Positions 26,575 through 35,183 of a stretch of 64,000 bases of DNA are shown one piece after another. The notes below the pieces were generated by a model, which saw only the letters and a list, made by a program, of their open reading frames with translations, did no database searches and was not told the origin of the DNA. The translations under genes were made by a program, and so were the position numbers. The DNA is from UBA1351 sp964563505 (GTDB taxonomy: Bacteria; Bacillota; Clostridia; Lachnospirales; Vallitaleaceae). The DNA is taken from positions 49,846 through 113,845 of the forward strand of contig CAZLXW010000001.1 in NCBI GenBank assembly GCA_964563505.1. The letters are read 5' to 3'. The number at the start of each line of letters is the position of its first letter. Positions within the stretch are counted from its first letter, which is position 1.

Positions 26575-28059
26575 ATGAGAGGACCTAAAAAACTATCCAT
26601 CAAACTAACGTTGAGTTATCTGATTATAATTTTAATTACACTCATCATCCTATATTTTTCTTTTTTTAATTTAATGGAAAAATATTTTTTTAGTACGGAA
26701 GGATTAGAGGTTGCAGCTCATGCACAAAAAATCAGTACTTTAGTTAAAGAGCCCTTACTTGAAAATAATTATCTAGAATTAAGAGAGTTAGTCGAAACTC
26801 TATCCTATACTTATGAATCTGAGATATGGCTCATCGATCTTGACGGAAATACAATCGTTGAATCTAGCAATCATCCGGATAGTGTTCACATCTTAGAAGC
26901 TTCAGAAATAAACAGTGTCTTAGATGGCAATGTTGTTACAAAACAAATTAGTGGTATCGATTCCCGTAGTTTATCTTACGTTGTTCCTGTTACCAAAAGT
27001 GACCGACGTAACGATTCCTTTGGTGAAGAAATCCTTGACAAGGAAACAATCATTGGAGCCGTAGTCATTAACTCACCTCTCGGAAAAATCAATACCATCA
27101 TGGCGAATATCGTTCGCATTAGTTTTAGCGCTGTAATCATTTCTATTCCAATCGCTTTTTCTGCCGGATTCATTATGTCTAAAATCATATCTCGACCTTT
27201 TGAAAAAATGATTAATGTTGCACGGAATATAAGCAGAGGAGACTTTAATCAGCGTGTTGACTATGATAAAAATGATGACGTTTCTGAATTAGTCACCACC
27301 TTTAATTATGCAATTTCCAAAATCACTGAAAGTCTTGAAGAAAAAAATCGCTTAGTCCACCTTCAAAATGATCTTCTGTCAAATATTACCCATGAATTTC
27401 GTTCACCCTTAACGTCTCTTCGGGGCTTTTTAGAACTATTAATCGACGGAAAAATAAGTAATGAAGCAAAAATAAACTATTATCAAATTATGATGGACGA
27501 CACTTTGCACCTCAATCGTCTTGTTGGTGACTTACTTGAATTAGCAAGTCTGCAATCCGGTCAAATAAAACTGATTCGGTCCACCGTTCAGCTAGAGCGC
27601 TTATTCATATGGCTTTCTGACTATTACCATCTCGATACAAAAGCCCATCAGATTAACCTAGATTTGGTCCAACCTAATCAGCCTATGCTCCCCCTTTATA
27701 TTGACAAAGATCGAATACACCAAGTTTTAATTAATTTAGTGGACAATGCTATTCGGTACTCTCCTAAAAACGGTACCATTACAGTTTTTACTCGAATTGA
27801 TAAAAAAAGTAACCATCTTTTCTTCTTTATAAAAGATGAAGGTGTTGGCATTGAATCTGAAGATTTAAAGCATATTTGGGAAAAATTCTACAAAGCAGAC
27901 GCTGCCCGCACCCGCTCCACGAACGGTTCAGGTATCGGACTTGCTGTCGTCAAGCAAATTATTGATATGCACAATGGTCATGTTTTTGTAAAAAGCATTT
28001 TAGGCAAAGGCTCCACATTTGGTTTCAGCCTTCCCATTGTACACGAGTCTTCTGATTAA
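26575..28059 (+). CDS. Sensor histidine kinase
   Basis: A 494-residue membrane kinase. Spans lie near residues 9-28 and 185-207, with an extracellular sensor region of about 155 residues between them, then HAMP. Phospho-acceptor H273 is in ITHEFRSPLTSL. The ATPase domain has INLVDNAIRYSP, DEGVGIESEDL and GSGIGLAVVKQIID. Partner of the response regulator just upstream. Its 3' end overlaps the convergent diguanylate cyclase gene by 4 bp. Confidence 0.93.
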   Translation: MRGPKKLSIKLTLSYLIIILITLIILYFSFFNLMEKYFFSTEGLEVAAHAQKISTLVKEPLLENNYLELRELVETLSYTYESEIWLIDLDGNTIVESSNHPDSVHILEASEINSVLDGNVVTKQISGIDSRSLSYVVPVTKSDRRNDSFGEEILDKETIIGAVVINSPLGKINTIMANIVRISFSAVIISIPIAFSAGFIMSKIISRPFEKMINVARNISRGDFNQRVDYDKNDDVSELVTTFNYAISKITESLEEKNRLVHLQNDLLSNITHEFRSPLTSLRGFLELLIDGKISNEAKINYYQIMMDDTLHLNRLVGDLLELASLQSGQIKLIRSTVQLERLFIWLSDYYHLDTKAHQINLDLVQPNQPMLPLYIDKDRIHQVLINLVDNAIRYSPKNGTITVFTRIDKKSNHLFFFIKDEGVGIESEDLKHIWEKFYKADAARTRSTNGSGIGLAVVKQIIDMHNGHVFVKSILGKGSTFGFSLPIVHESSD

Positions 28060-29687
28060 GAATATAAAACGACCCGATTTCTACCTTGTTCTTTGGCTTC
28101 ATATAAAGCTTGATCTGCCTGGTCAATAATCTGAAGGACTTCACTGTCATGATTGTCAACAACATAAGCACCAATACTTATGGTTAAAAACCTTTTTTCT
28201 CCATCTAGGTTATATTCAAGTTTTAATGTTTCCACACGCTTACGCATATACTCAGCCAGAGCCTTTGCTTTGTCAAGACTTTTTATCTTTGCAATAACAA
28301 CAAACTCTTCCCCACCAAATCGTCCGACAAAATAATCTTTACAGGGGATTTTTTTGAGTACCTCTGCAACTTTTTTTAAACAAACGTCGCCTTGAATATG
28401 TCCCAAAGAATCATTATATGCTTTAAAATAATCAATATCAATCATATAAACAGCAACAAGCTTTGATGTGTTCCCATCATTTCGAACCAAAAATTCAGAA
28501 TAGTGATGATAAATTCCTCGACGATTATAGGTTTTGGTCAATTCATCCAGCATACTATCCTTCATTAACTTGATATTTTTATTTTTTATCTCTTCTAATT
28601 CTTTATTGATGTAAATAACATCTTTACGTAGCTTTCGCGTCACTTCGCGTATTTGTCGATGATCCCTTCTATCCTTGCTATGCTCAAGTTCTAACGATAG
28701 GATTTCTAGTTTCTGGGATAGATTTGATGCTTCAATTTCTTTTTCCTTCATTGAAAAAAACTTATAATATTTTAAGGCTTCTTTATATTCATCTGCTTTT
28801 TCATAATAATCCGATAAAATTTTGTAGATCAAACTTATTTTTGAATCAAGTTGTAATTCTACTGCATCTTTTAAAGCCTCTTGTAAATAGCCCAATGGAT
28901 TCTTATCTAGTATCTCGCAAAGTTCTGCTTGATTTATTAACAACTCGATTTTAAAGAATTTATTGTCTATTTCATTATATTTTTCTTGTGCAATGTGGTA
29001 GTGCTGCTCGGCCAATTGATATTTTTCTGCTTGAATCATTGCCCGTCCTAGTTTTGTCTCTGTTTCACCAATGAGAATAATATTATTATGTTTTATGGCC
29101 AGCTCATGAGATTTTTGGATATGCTCAAGAGATTTTACATAGTTTTTCTTCAAAAAATAAATTTCACCAATATTAAGATAAATCGATGCTGCATTTAATT
29201 CTAGTTGCGGATCTTGAATATGTTTCATCGTCATCTCAAGTGCATCCGTATAATAGGTCAAGGCTTTTTCATATTCTTTTGCCTCGCGATAAACTTCGCC
29301 TATATTGTTGACGACAGAAGAATACATATTGGGATCATTCACTTCCTTCGATAAGTTTAAAGCGATTGTGAAATTTTCTAGCGCGCTTGCATAATCTCCA
29401 TAATAGAAATATATAATGCCAATGATATTACGAACTTTCATAATACCAAGCTGATTGTCAATGAATTCAAAAAGATCCAAACTTTTAAGCGCACTTGATA
29501 AGCCATTTACATAATCTGACATGACACGGCACGCAAGAGCCATGAAAAAATATGCTTGGGCTTGGTCTGCTTTTGATTTATATGTAATTGCAAGTCTTAA
29601 AGCTTTTTCTGCTTTTTCATATGCCAGCTTTGGTTGGCTATGTGCATAAGTTCTAGCTTCTTCGATATAACCGTCTATCTTCTCCAT
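28056..29687 (-). CDS. TPR-diguanylate cyclase
   Basis: A 543-residue soluble protein. Residues 1-330 form tetratricopeptide repeats (for example YASALENFTIALNLSKEV and YEKALTYYTDALEMTMKH). A coiled coil follows (about 320-375), then a GGDEF domain with active-site variant GGEEF in GRFGGEEFVVIAK, and LTKTYNRRGIYHHY at its start. The acid residues for c-di-GMP synthesis are present. The usual RxxD inhibition site just before the active loop is absent (CKDY there), so product inhibition is probably missing. No membrane span is seen; the TPRs probably bind a protein or peptide signal. AAAGGAAG precedes the ATG. Confidence 0.9.
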   Translation of the reverse strand: MEKIDGYIEEARTYAHSQPKLAYEKAEKALRLAITYKSKADQAQAYFFMALACRVMSDYVNGLSSALKSLDLFEFIDNQLGIMKVRNIIGIIYFYYGDYASALENFTIALNLSKEVNDPNMYSSVVNNIGEVYREAKEYEKALTYYTDALEMTMKHIQDPQLELNAASIYLNIGEIYFLKKNYVKSLEHIQKSHELAIKHNNIILIGETETKLGRAMIQAEKYQLAEQHYHIAQEKYNEIDNKFFKIELLINQAELCEILDKNPLGYLQEALKDAVELQLDSKISLIYKILSDYYEKADEYKEALKYYKFFSMKEKEIEASNLSQKLEILSLELEHSKDRRDHRQIREVTRKLRKDVIYINKELEEIKNKNIKLMKDSMLDELTKTYNRRGIYHHYSEFLVRNDGNTSKLVAVYMIDIDYFKAYNDSLGHIQGDVCLKKVAEVLKKIPCKDYFVGRFGGEEFVVIAKIKSLDKAKALAEYMRKRVETLKLEYNLDGEKRFLTISIGAYVVDNHDSEVLQIIDQADQALYEAKEQGRNRVVLYS

Positions 29688-29765
29688 TTTATCGCTTCCT
29701 TTACATATAACTAAACTAGCTTAATTATACCATCAATCAGATAATTTGCGTAGATATTACTAAAT

Positions 29766-29811
29766 AAAAATAGGACTATCGACTGAAATTTTAGTCGATA
29801 GTCCTATTTTT
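29766..29811. terminator. Bidirectional terminator between cyclase and busR region
   Basis: A perfect 19-bp inverted repeat around an eight-base loop (arms 29766-29784 and 29793-29811), A-rich at one end and T-rich at the other. It ends the busR-opu transcript on the minus strand; its right arm overlaps the busR stop codon. It is upstream of the cyclase gene on the same strand, insulating it. Confidence 0.88.
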
Positions 29812-30448
29812 ATTTTTCATCTTCCATTTGCTGACGCATATATTCACCCAGACGTATACTTGACTGAGGATTACCAACGTATAAAAGTCGATCATTAAGT
29901 TTAATAGTATCCTTGGGTGAGGGAGATAATATGGTTCGTCCATCCCGACGAATACCAACGACTGTTGCCCCGGTATTTTCCCATATCTTTAATTCTTCAA
30001 TTGATTTTTCAAATTGTTCACAGTCAAATGCCAAATGATAGTCATGAACGACCACCTGTTCAACATTTTTAAAACGACTTGAATAATCAACAATCGAATT
30101 TACCGTATGATTCATTTTCTTCTCAATCGTGTCTCGCTGTGCCAAGAGTTCCATCAGTTCTTCTTTTAATTCGTTAATGCTTGCTCGTATTGTATAGACT
30201 TCAATGAATTCTTCAGCTTTTTGGCTAGACGCAACATAAATTCCGGTACCATGTTCTACCGTTACAATATTCATTTCCTCTAAGAGGCCCATTGATTTAC
30301 GAATCGTTTCCGGAGATACACTATATTCTCCGGCAAACGTCGTTCGCCCACTAATTTTTTGCCCCTCTTTTAGTTCACCTTTCACAATTCGACCGGCTAC
30401 ATCCATAGCTACTCGCATATAAATCGGTTCACTATTCTTTTTTGCCAT
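29810..30448 (-). CDS. busR: BusR-type GntR-RCK_C regulator of osmolyte uptake
   Basis: A 212-residue regulator. The N-terminal winged helix is GntR type, with YMRVAMDVAGRIVKGELKEGQKI, YSVSPETIRKSMGLLEEMNIV and GTGIYVAS. A coiled coil covers about residues 85-125. The last 70 residues are an RCK_C (TrkA_C) domain with IWENTGATVVGIRRDGRTILSP and LNDRLLYVGNPQ. This order is that of BusR, the lactococcal and streptococcal repressor that binds c-di-AMP and shuts off glycine-betaine import. It lies downstream of an opu operon in the same transcript, and GTGACAA repeats sit on that operon's promoter. GAGGAGG precedes the ATG. Confidence 0.85.
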   Translation of the reverse strand: MAKKNSEPIYMRVAMDVAGRIVKGELKEGQKISGRTTFAGEYSVSPETIRKSMGLLEEMNIVTVEHGTGIYVASSQKAEEFIEVYTIRASINELKEELMELLAQRDTIEKKMNHTVNSIVDYSSRFKNVEQVVVHDYHLAFDCEQFEKSIEELKIWENTGATVVGIRRDGRTILSPSPKDTIKLNDRLLYVGNPQSSIRLGEYMRQQMEDEK

Positions 30449-30469
30449 CTGCGTGCCTCCTCAAAATTC

Positions 30470-31651
30470 CTAATGAGATAAAGCAGATACAACATCTTCA
30501 TTACTGATGACACCACGTAAACGTTGTTTTTTATCAATAACAGCAATATCATAATCGCTTTCATTTAATTTAGCAAAGGTATCAAACACAAACGCATTTC
30601 GGTTAATTGCCTCGTGATCTTCAATAACAAATGCATCGATAGCTTGACCTGGGTTTTCTTCTAATGTTTTTTGTTCGACATAACCCTCGAGTTCGTTATT
30701 AGCATTAACCACATAACAAAAATCTCGGTTCTTGTCTTTGAGCTGTATATTAATCGCATTTGAAGTATCCCCTAAATGCGCTAATACAATAGGTTCACGC
30801 ATAATGGTTTTTACTTTTAATATTCTGGATTTATCCACATCTTCGATAAAACTTTTCACATAATCATTGGCAGGATTTTCAAAAAATTCATCCGGCTTAC
30901 CGACTTGCACAAGTTCACCATCTTTTAATAAGGCTACACGATCTCCTAGTTTAAAAGCTTCATTCATATCGTGAGTAATGAAAATAATCGTTTTATCCAT
31001 ATAATCTTCAATGCTTAATAGTTCTTTCTGCATATCTCGGCGAATCAAAGGATCTAGTGCACTAAATGGCTCATCCATTAGCAAAATATCCGGCTCATTT
31101 GTTAAGGCTCTTGCAAGTCCAACACGTTGTTTCATTCCTCCGCTAAGTTGGTGGGGATAATACTGTTCCCATCCGTCAAGACCAACAAGTTTAATTGCAT
31201 CTTGAGCTTTTTCAGCACGAATAGATGGTTCAACATCTTGTACTTCTAATCCATATTCCACATTATCGATAACTGTACGATGACTCAATAATCCAAAATG
31301 CTGAAAAACCATGGCTACTTTTTTACGGCGAAGTTCTTGTAATTGCTCTTTATTATAATCACAAATATTTTCTCCGTCAATAAGCAACTCTCCACGGGTC
31401 GGTACATTAAGCATATTCATGCATCGTATAAGTGAAGATTTTCCGCTACCGGATAGTCCCACGATAACAAACATCTCGCCTTCTTCTATACTAAGGCTGA
31501 CATTATTGACACCTACGGCTAATCCTGTTTTTTCGCGAATCTCTTGTATTGATATACCTTCATCAATCATTTTAAGTGCGCGTTCTTTTCTCCTTCCGAA
31601 AACTAACGTCAAATTTTTAATTTCTACTTTATTCTTAGCCAGTTTACTCAC
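30470..31651 (-). CDS. opuAA: Glycine betaine/proline ABC transporter ATPase with CBS domains
   Basis: A 393-residue ATPase of the ProV/OpuAA type. It has Walker A GLSGSGKSSLIRCMN near residue 65, the signature LSGGMKQRVGLARAL near 165 and Walker B ILLMDEPFSALDP. The last 110 residues hold CBS domains (VKTIMREPIVLAHLG and DIAVIDKKQRLRGVIS). CBS pairs sense ionic strength in OpuA and bind c-di-AMP in OpuC. The GTG start overlaps the permease gene by 8 bp, though its ribosome site is close. Powers osmolyte import. Confidence 0.92.
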   Translation of the reverse strand: MSKLAKNKVEIKNLTLVFGRRKERALKMIDEGISIQEIREKTGLAVGVNNVSLSIEEGEMFVIVGLSGSGKSSLIRCMNMLNVPTRGELLIDGENICDYNKEQLQELRRKKVAMVFQHFGLLSHRTVIDNVEYGLEVQDVEPSIRAEKAQDAIKLVGLDGWEQYYPHQLSGGMKQRVGLARALTNEPDILLMDEPFSALDPLIRRDMQKELLSIEDYMDKTIIFITHDMNEAFKLGDRVALLKDGELVQVGKPDEFFENPANDYVKSFIEDVDKSRILKVKTIMREPIVLAHLGDTSNAINIQLKDKNRDFCYVVNANNELEGYVEQKTLEENPGQAIDAFVIEDHEAINRNAFVFDTFAKLNESDYDIAVIDKKQRLRGVISNEDVVSALSH

Positions 31652-32507
31652 TACCTTTCTTTAATCGACTTGCCATTCCTTGTAGTAACCTATCCAGTAT
31701 AATTGCAAGGAATACAATGGCAATTCCGGATTGGAACCCTCGTCCGACTTCTAAACGTCGTATTGCAACGAGTACTTCTTGTCCAATACCTTCTGCGCCG
31801 ATCATTGACGAGATAACCACCATCGCCATCGCCATCATTGTTGTCTGGTTAACACCGGTCATTATTGAAGCTAATGCTTGCGGAAATTCAATTTTGATTA
31901 ACATTTGTCGTGCAGTAGAACCAAACGATTTTCCGGCTTCAATGACCTCCTTATCTACATTTGATATTCCAAGATAGGTCAAACGGATTAAAGGTGGTAT
32001 TGCATAAGTTGTTGTTGCTATTAGAGCTGCTACTTTACCTAGACCGAAAAACATAACGGCAGGTAATAAGTAGACAAAACTTGGCATTGTTTGCATTCCG
32101 TCAAGAATGGGTAACATAAGACGTTTAGCCGTTTCTGATTTAGCCATTAATATTCCGGACGGTAACCCGATAAGTACCGACACGATTACTGCTACAATGA
32201 CAATAACGAGCGTATAAATCATTAGATCCCATAAACCAAATAAACCAATGGTTAAAAGCATAAGGGATAAGACTGTTCCTGTTTTCCAATTATAGAGTTT
32301 AACTCCGGCAATAAGAACAGCGATAATCATTAGCCACCATGGAATAATATTCAATCCGGTTTCGACTATATTAAATACCATCAATACAAAACCTTGAATG
32401 AGGTCAAATAATATGCCCCAGTTTTGTAGCATCCAATCAACTGCAGCATCAATAGGTTCTGTTATTTCAAAACTTAATTGTTCAGGAAAATCTAACAAAT
32501 TGTTCAC
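31644..32507 (-). CDS. opuAB: Glycine betaine/proline ABC transporter permease
   Basis: A 287-residue ProW/OpuAB-type permease. About seven hydrophobic spans and the binding-protein-dependent coupling motif near residue 190: VIEAGKSFGSTARQMLIKIEFPQALASIMTGV. The first 30 residues are an amphipathic tail. The GTG at 32507 has its ribosome site too close; a TTG three codons later is better spaced from AGGAG. Works with the ATPase and binding protein around it. Confidence 0.92.
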   Translation of the reverse strand: MNNLLDFPEQLSFEITEPIDAAVDWMLQNWGILFDLIQGFVLMVFNIVETGLNIIPWWLMIIAVLIAGVKLYNWKTGTVLSLMLLTIGLFGLWDLMIYTLVIVIVAVIVSVLIGLPSGILMAKSETAKRLMLPILDGMQTMPSFVYLLPAVMFFGLGKVAALIATTTYAIPPLIRLTYLGISNVDKEVIEAGKSFGSTARQMLIKIEFPQALASIMTGVNQTTMMAMAMVVISSMIGAEGIGQEVLVAIRRLEVGRGFQSGIAIVFLAIILDRLLQGMASRLKKGSE

Positions 32508-32509
32508 TC

Positions 32510-33475
32510 CTATTCATTTAAAGCATCAATGATTTTTGTATAAGCTTCTTCACTTACCATTGGCTTCCAGATATCTTCATGTTCCGTCAAGAACCATTTT
32601 GCTGCTTCATCCGCTTCAACTTCGTTTTCTTGCATGTATCCAAGTCCTGCGCTTGTAACTGCTGATGATGTTTCATAATTGCTTAGAAAGGTATAAACTT
32701 CAGGATGATTTTCTTCAAACTCACTATTTACACATACAGTAACTTTAACTGCAGGGAAAGCACCAATACCTTGTTCAAAATCTTCAGGACTATATTCACT
32801 ATCTTCGAGTAAAGTCATATCGTAAATTCCCATAATCCATGTTGGTTCCCAGTTATATCCAACCCAAGGTTCTTGCTTTGCATAGGCAGAAGCTAAGGTT
32901 GCTGATAATGTTGAATTTGAATCAATGGTTTTAAAATTATAAAATTCATTCAAGCCATACGCTTCCATTTTATTATGAAGCATGGCTGTTGCTGACCATC
33001 CTTCAGGTCCTCCGTAGATAATTCCTTCATCCGGATTCTCTGGATTTGGAAATAAATGTGCATAGTCTTTTAAGTCTTGAACGGTTTTAAGATCCGGTGC
33101 TAAGGCATTCTCACCTTCAACTAAATACGTCGGGACATAAATTCCTTGTTGATTATCATCAAAATTTACTGCAAGTTCCTCATAATCTCCATTAGCAATG
33201 TCATCTTGATAAGATGGTACATTGTCCGACCATAATTCTAACGTTGCATCAATATCATTTGTTTTCATTCCGGAGACCATAACTGCCGTATCTGCGGTAA
33301 CCACATTCACATTTGTATCATAACCATTTTCAATAATAAATTTTGCGATTTGATCATGGAATGCATTACTATCCCAGTCGCCTTCTCCGATTTTAATCTC
33401 TTTTGCTTCTTCGGCACATCCGGATAATGCAAAAACCAACATTAAACTCAGTGCTACTCCAATAATTTTTTTCAT
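32510..33475 (-). CDS. opuAC: Glycine betaine-binding lipoprotein
   Basis: About 321 residues. A lipoprotein signal peptide ends at the lipobox ALSGC, and the mature part is an OpuAC/ProX-type binding protein (segments VNVVTADTAVMVSGMKTNDIDATLELW, GYNWEPTWIMGIYDM and VEADEAAKWFLTEHEDIW). Aromatic residues of this family form a cage around the ammonium group of betaine. The start at 33475 has AAGGAGGAATT upstream; six codons were removed from the longest frame. It is the first gene of the operon. Confidence 0.93.
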   Translation of the reverse strand: MKKIIGVALSLMLVFALSGCAEEAKEIKIGEGDWDSNAFHDQIAKFIIENGYDTNVNVVTADTAVMVSGMKTNDIDATLELWSDNVPSYQDDIANGDYEELAVNFDDNQQGIYVPTYLVEGENALAPDLKTVQDLKDYAHLFPNPENPDEGIIYGGPEGWSATAMLHNKMEAYGLNEFYNFKTIDSNSTLSATLASAYAKQEPWVGYNWEPTWIMGIYDMTLLEDSEYSPEDFEQGIGAFPAVKVTVCVNSEFEENHPEVYTFLSNYETSSAVTSAGLGYMQENEVEADEAAKWFLTEHEDIWKPMVSEEAYTKIIDALNE

Positions 33476-33486
33476 AATTCCTCCTT

Positions 33487-33553
33487 GTGACAACTTTATA
33501 TATTTTCCAAGTTGTTTCTTGGTGACAATCCTATTCTACACACATGTTGTCAC
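33487..33553 (-). promoter_or_regulatory. GTGACAA repeat operator for a BusR-type repressor
   Basis: Three copies of GTGACAA are present: direct at 33487-33493 and 33522-33528, and inverted (TTGTCAC) at 33547-33553. The latter two form an inverted pair with 18 bp between them, one lying between -35 and -10 of the opu promoter and one just beyond -10. BusR is known to bind bipartite motifs; assigning these sites to it is inference. Confidence 0.65.
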
Positions 33554-33561
33554 TTTAGCAA
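33533..33561 (-). promoter_or_regulatory. Promoter of the opu-busR operon
   Basis: Minus-strand TTGCTA (33556-33561) and TAGAAT (33533-33538) are separated by 17 bp. The spacer holds one arm of the GTGACAA inverted repeat, so a bound repressor would block polymerase. The transcript would start near 33526, about 50 bases before opuAC. Confidence 0.65.
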
Positions 33562-33754
33562 GGGAAAACCGCAATTTTGTTACATCTGCCTATTTAAAGA
33601 TTTTTTTTGTGAATATATTATAGTATTATTATTTTTTCTTAGAAAATTTATACATTTCATCCAATTTCGCTCGATAAAGCTCTAACAAAACGATTGTTTA
33701 TTCGATAAAAACATGCTATATTTCATGATAGATAACATCTACGGAGGAATTACA

Positions 33755-35116
33755 ATGGAAAAAAACCGACAATTAATTTTAAAAGGAAGTTTAGTCCGAG
33801 CTATTTTGACTCTTGCTATTCCGATTATGTTGAATAATCTGATTCAATCATTATATAATCTTGGCGACGCATTTTGGGTATCACGAATTGGTGATGTTCA
33901 GGTTGCCGCTGTCAACTTTGTATGGCCGGTTTCATTTTTCACAATTTCTTTCGCAACCGGTATTGCTGTCGCCGGAGCTGCTATGATTTCTCAATATATC
34001 GGTGCTGATCAAATTTCAGATGCCAATGATACGGCGCAACAACTCTACATATTTGCACTTTTCTTTGGAATCATTGCTTGTGCTTTTGGAATGATTTTTA
34101 CACCTTCCATTGTTAAATTAATGGGTGCGAAAGATCTATTACTCTCAGAAAGCATCCTATATTTACGCATTATATTTATCCAAGTCCCTTTTTTATTTAT
34201 GATGAATATTTTTCTAGCCATAAATCAAGCCCAAGGCGATACCATCACACCGCTTATATTAAATGCCTCTAGTGCAATACTAAATATTTTACTTGACCCA
34301 ATATTTATCTTCGTATTTAATATGGGAATAAGCGGTGCAGCTTGGGCTACTGTCTTATCTATGGTCCCTCTATCACTATTTGGCATATATCGTTTATCAA
34401 GAGGCCTTAACTATATCAAAATCACTCCCTACGATTTAAAGTTTAATCTTCAAAAAATGAAGATGTTGATTCGTATCGGTATCCCTTCATCGCTTGGAAG
34501 TAGTGGTGTAGCTTTTGGTTTTATCATTCTTTTCGGATTCGTTGTTCAATATGGGGATGCTGCTGTTGCAGCACTTGGTATCGGTAATCGGTTGAATTCA
34601 CTTGCATTTATGCCGGCTATCGGCGTCGGTGCCGCCTTAACAACGATAACCGGACAAAACCTAGGTGCAAACCAAGTCGAACGTGTTGCAAAAGCTTATC
34701 GTATATCCATCTTGCTTGCCCTTATTTTCCTAGTAATGACCTCTTCCATTTTATGGTTTTTCGCCCCTAACCTAGTATCTATATTCTCAAGTACTGACGA
34801 AGTTATTCAACACGGAACTTTTTACTTACGCGCTCTTGCCATGACTACATGGAGTATTTCGTTCTTCAATTGTGCACTCGGTTTATTAAATGGATCCGGA
34901 CATACGCTACATGCCATGTTTTTAGATGCAAGCCGACTTTGGCTTATACGCATTCCTTTAATCTTTATTCTTGGAAACTTGACATCTCTTGGCGCTACTG
35001 CCGTTTGGTATGCAATTAGTATAAGTAACCTTGTCGCTGCAACTGTCGCAATTATTCTTATATTCACCGGCGTATGGAAAAAAACCAAAGTCAGGGATTT
35101 ACATATTTTAAAATAA
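33755..35116 (+). CDS. MATE-family efflux transporter
   Basis: About 453 residues and 12 predicted membrane spans. The family exports drugs or metabolites by sodium or proton exchange. Typical MATE segments are LAIPIMLNNLIQSLYNLGDAFWVSRIG near the N-terminus, INQAQGDTITPLILNASSAILNILLDPIFIF and GNRLNSLAFMPAIGVGAALTTITGQNLGA. The ATG at 33755 follows CGGAGGAATTACA. It is divergent from the opu operon. The substrate is unknown. Confidence 0.9.
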   Translation: MEKNRQLILKGSLVRAILTLAIPIMLNNLIQSLYNLGDAFWVSRIGDVQVAAVNFVWPVSFFTISFATGIAVAGAAMISQYIGADQISDANDTAQQLYIFALFFGIIACAFGMIFTPSIVKLMGAKDLLLSESILYLRIIFIQVPFLFMMNIFLAINQAQGDTITPLILNASSAILNILLDPIFIFVFNMGISGAAWATVLSMVPLSLFGIYRLSRGLNYIKITPYDLKFNLQKMKMLIRIGIPSSLGSSGVAFGFIILFGFVVQYGDAAVAALGIGNRLNSLAFMPAIGVGAALTTITGQNLGANQVERVAKAYRISILLALIFLVMTSSILWFFAPNLVSIFSSTDEVIQHGTFYLRALAMTTWSISFFNCALGLLNGSGHTLHAMFLDASRLWLIRIPLIFILGNLTSLGATAVWYAISISNLVAATVAIILIFTGVWKKTKVRDLHILK

Positions 35117-35183
35117 CTTTTTTTTATGATATACTTATAATGATGGTAACTATAATATATATTATGAAATGGAGGTATTTTTT

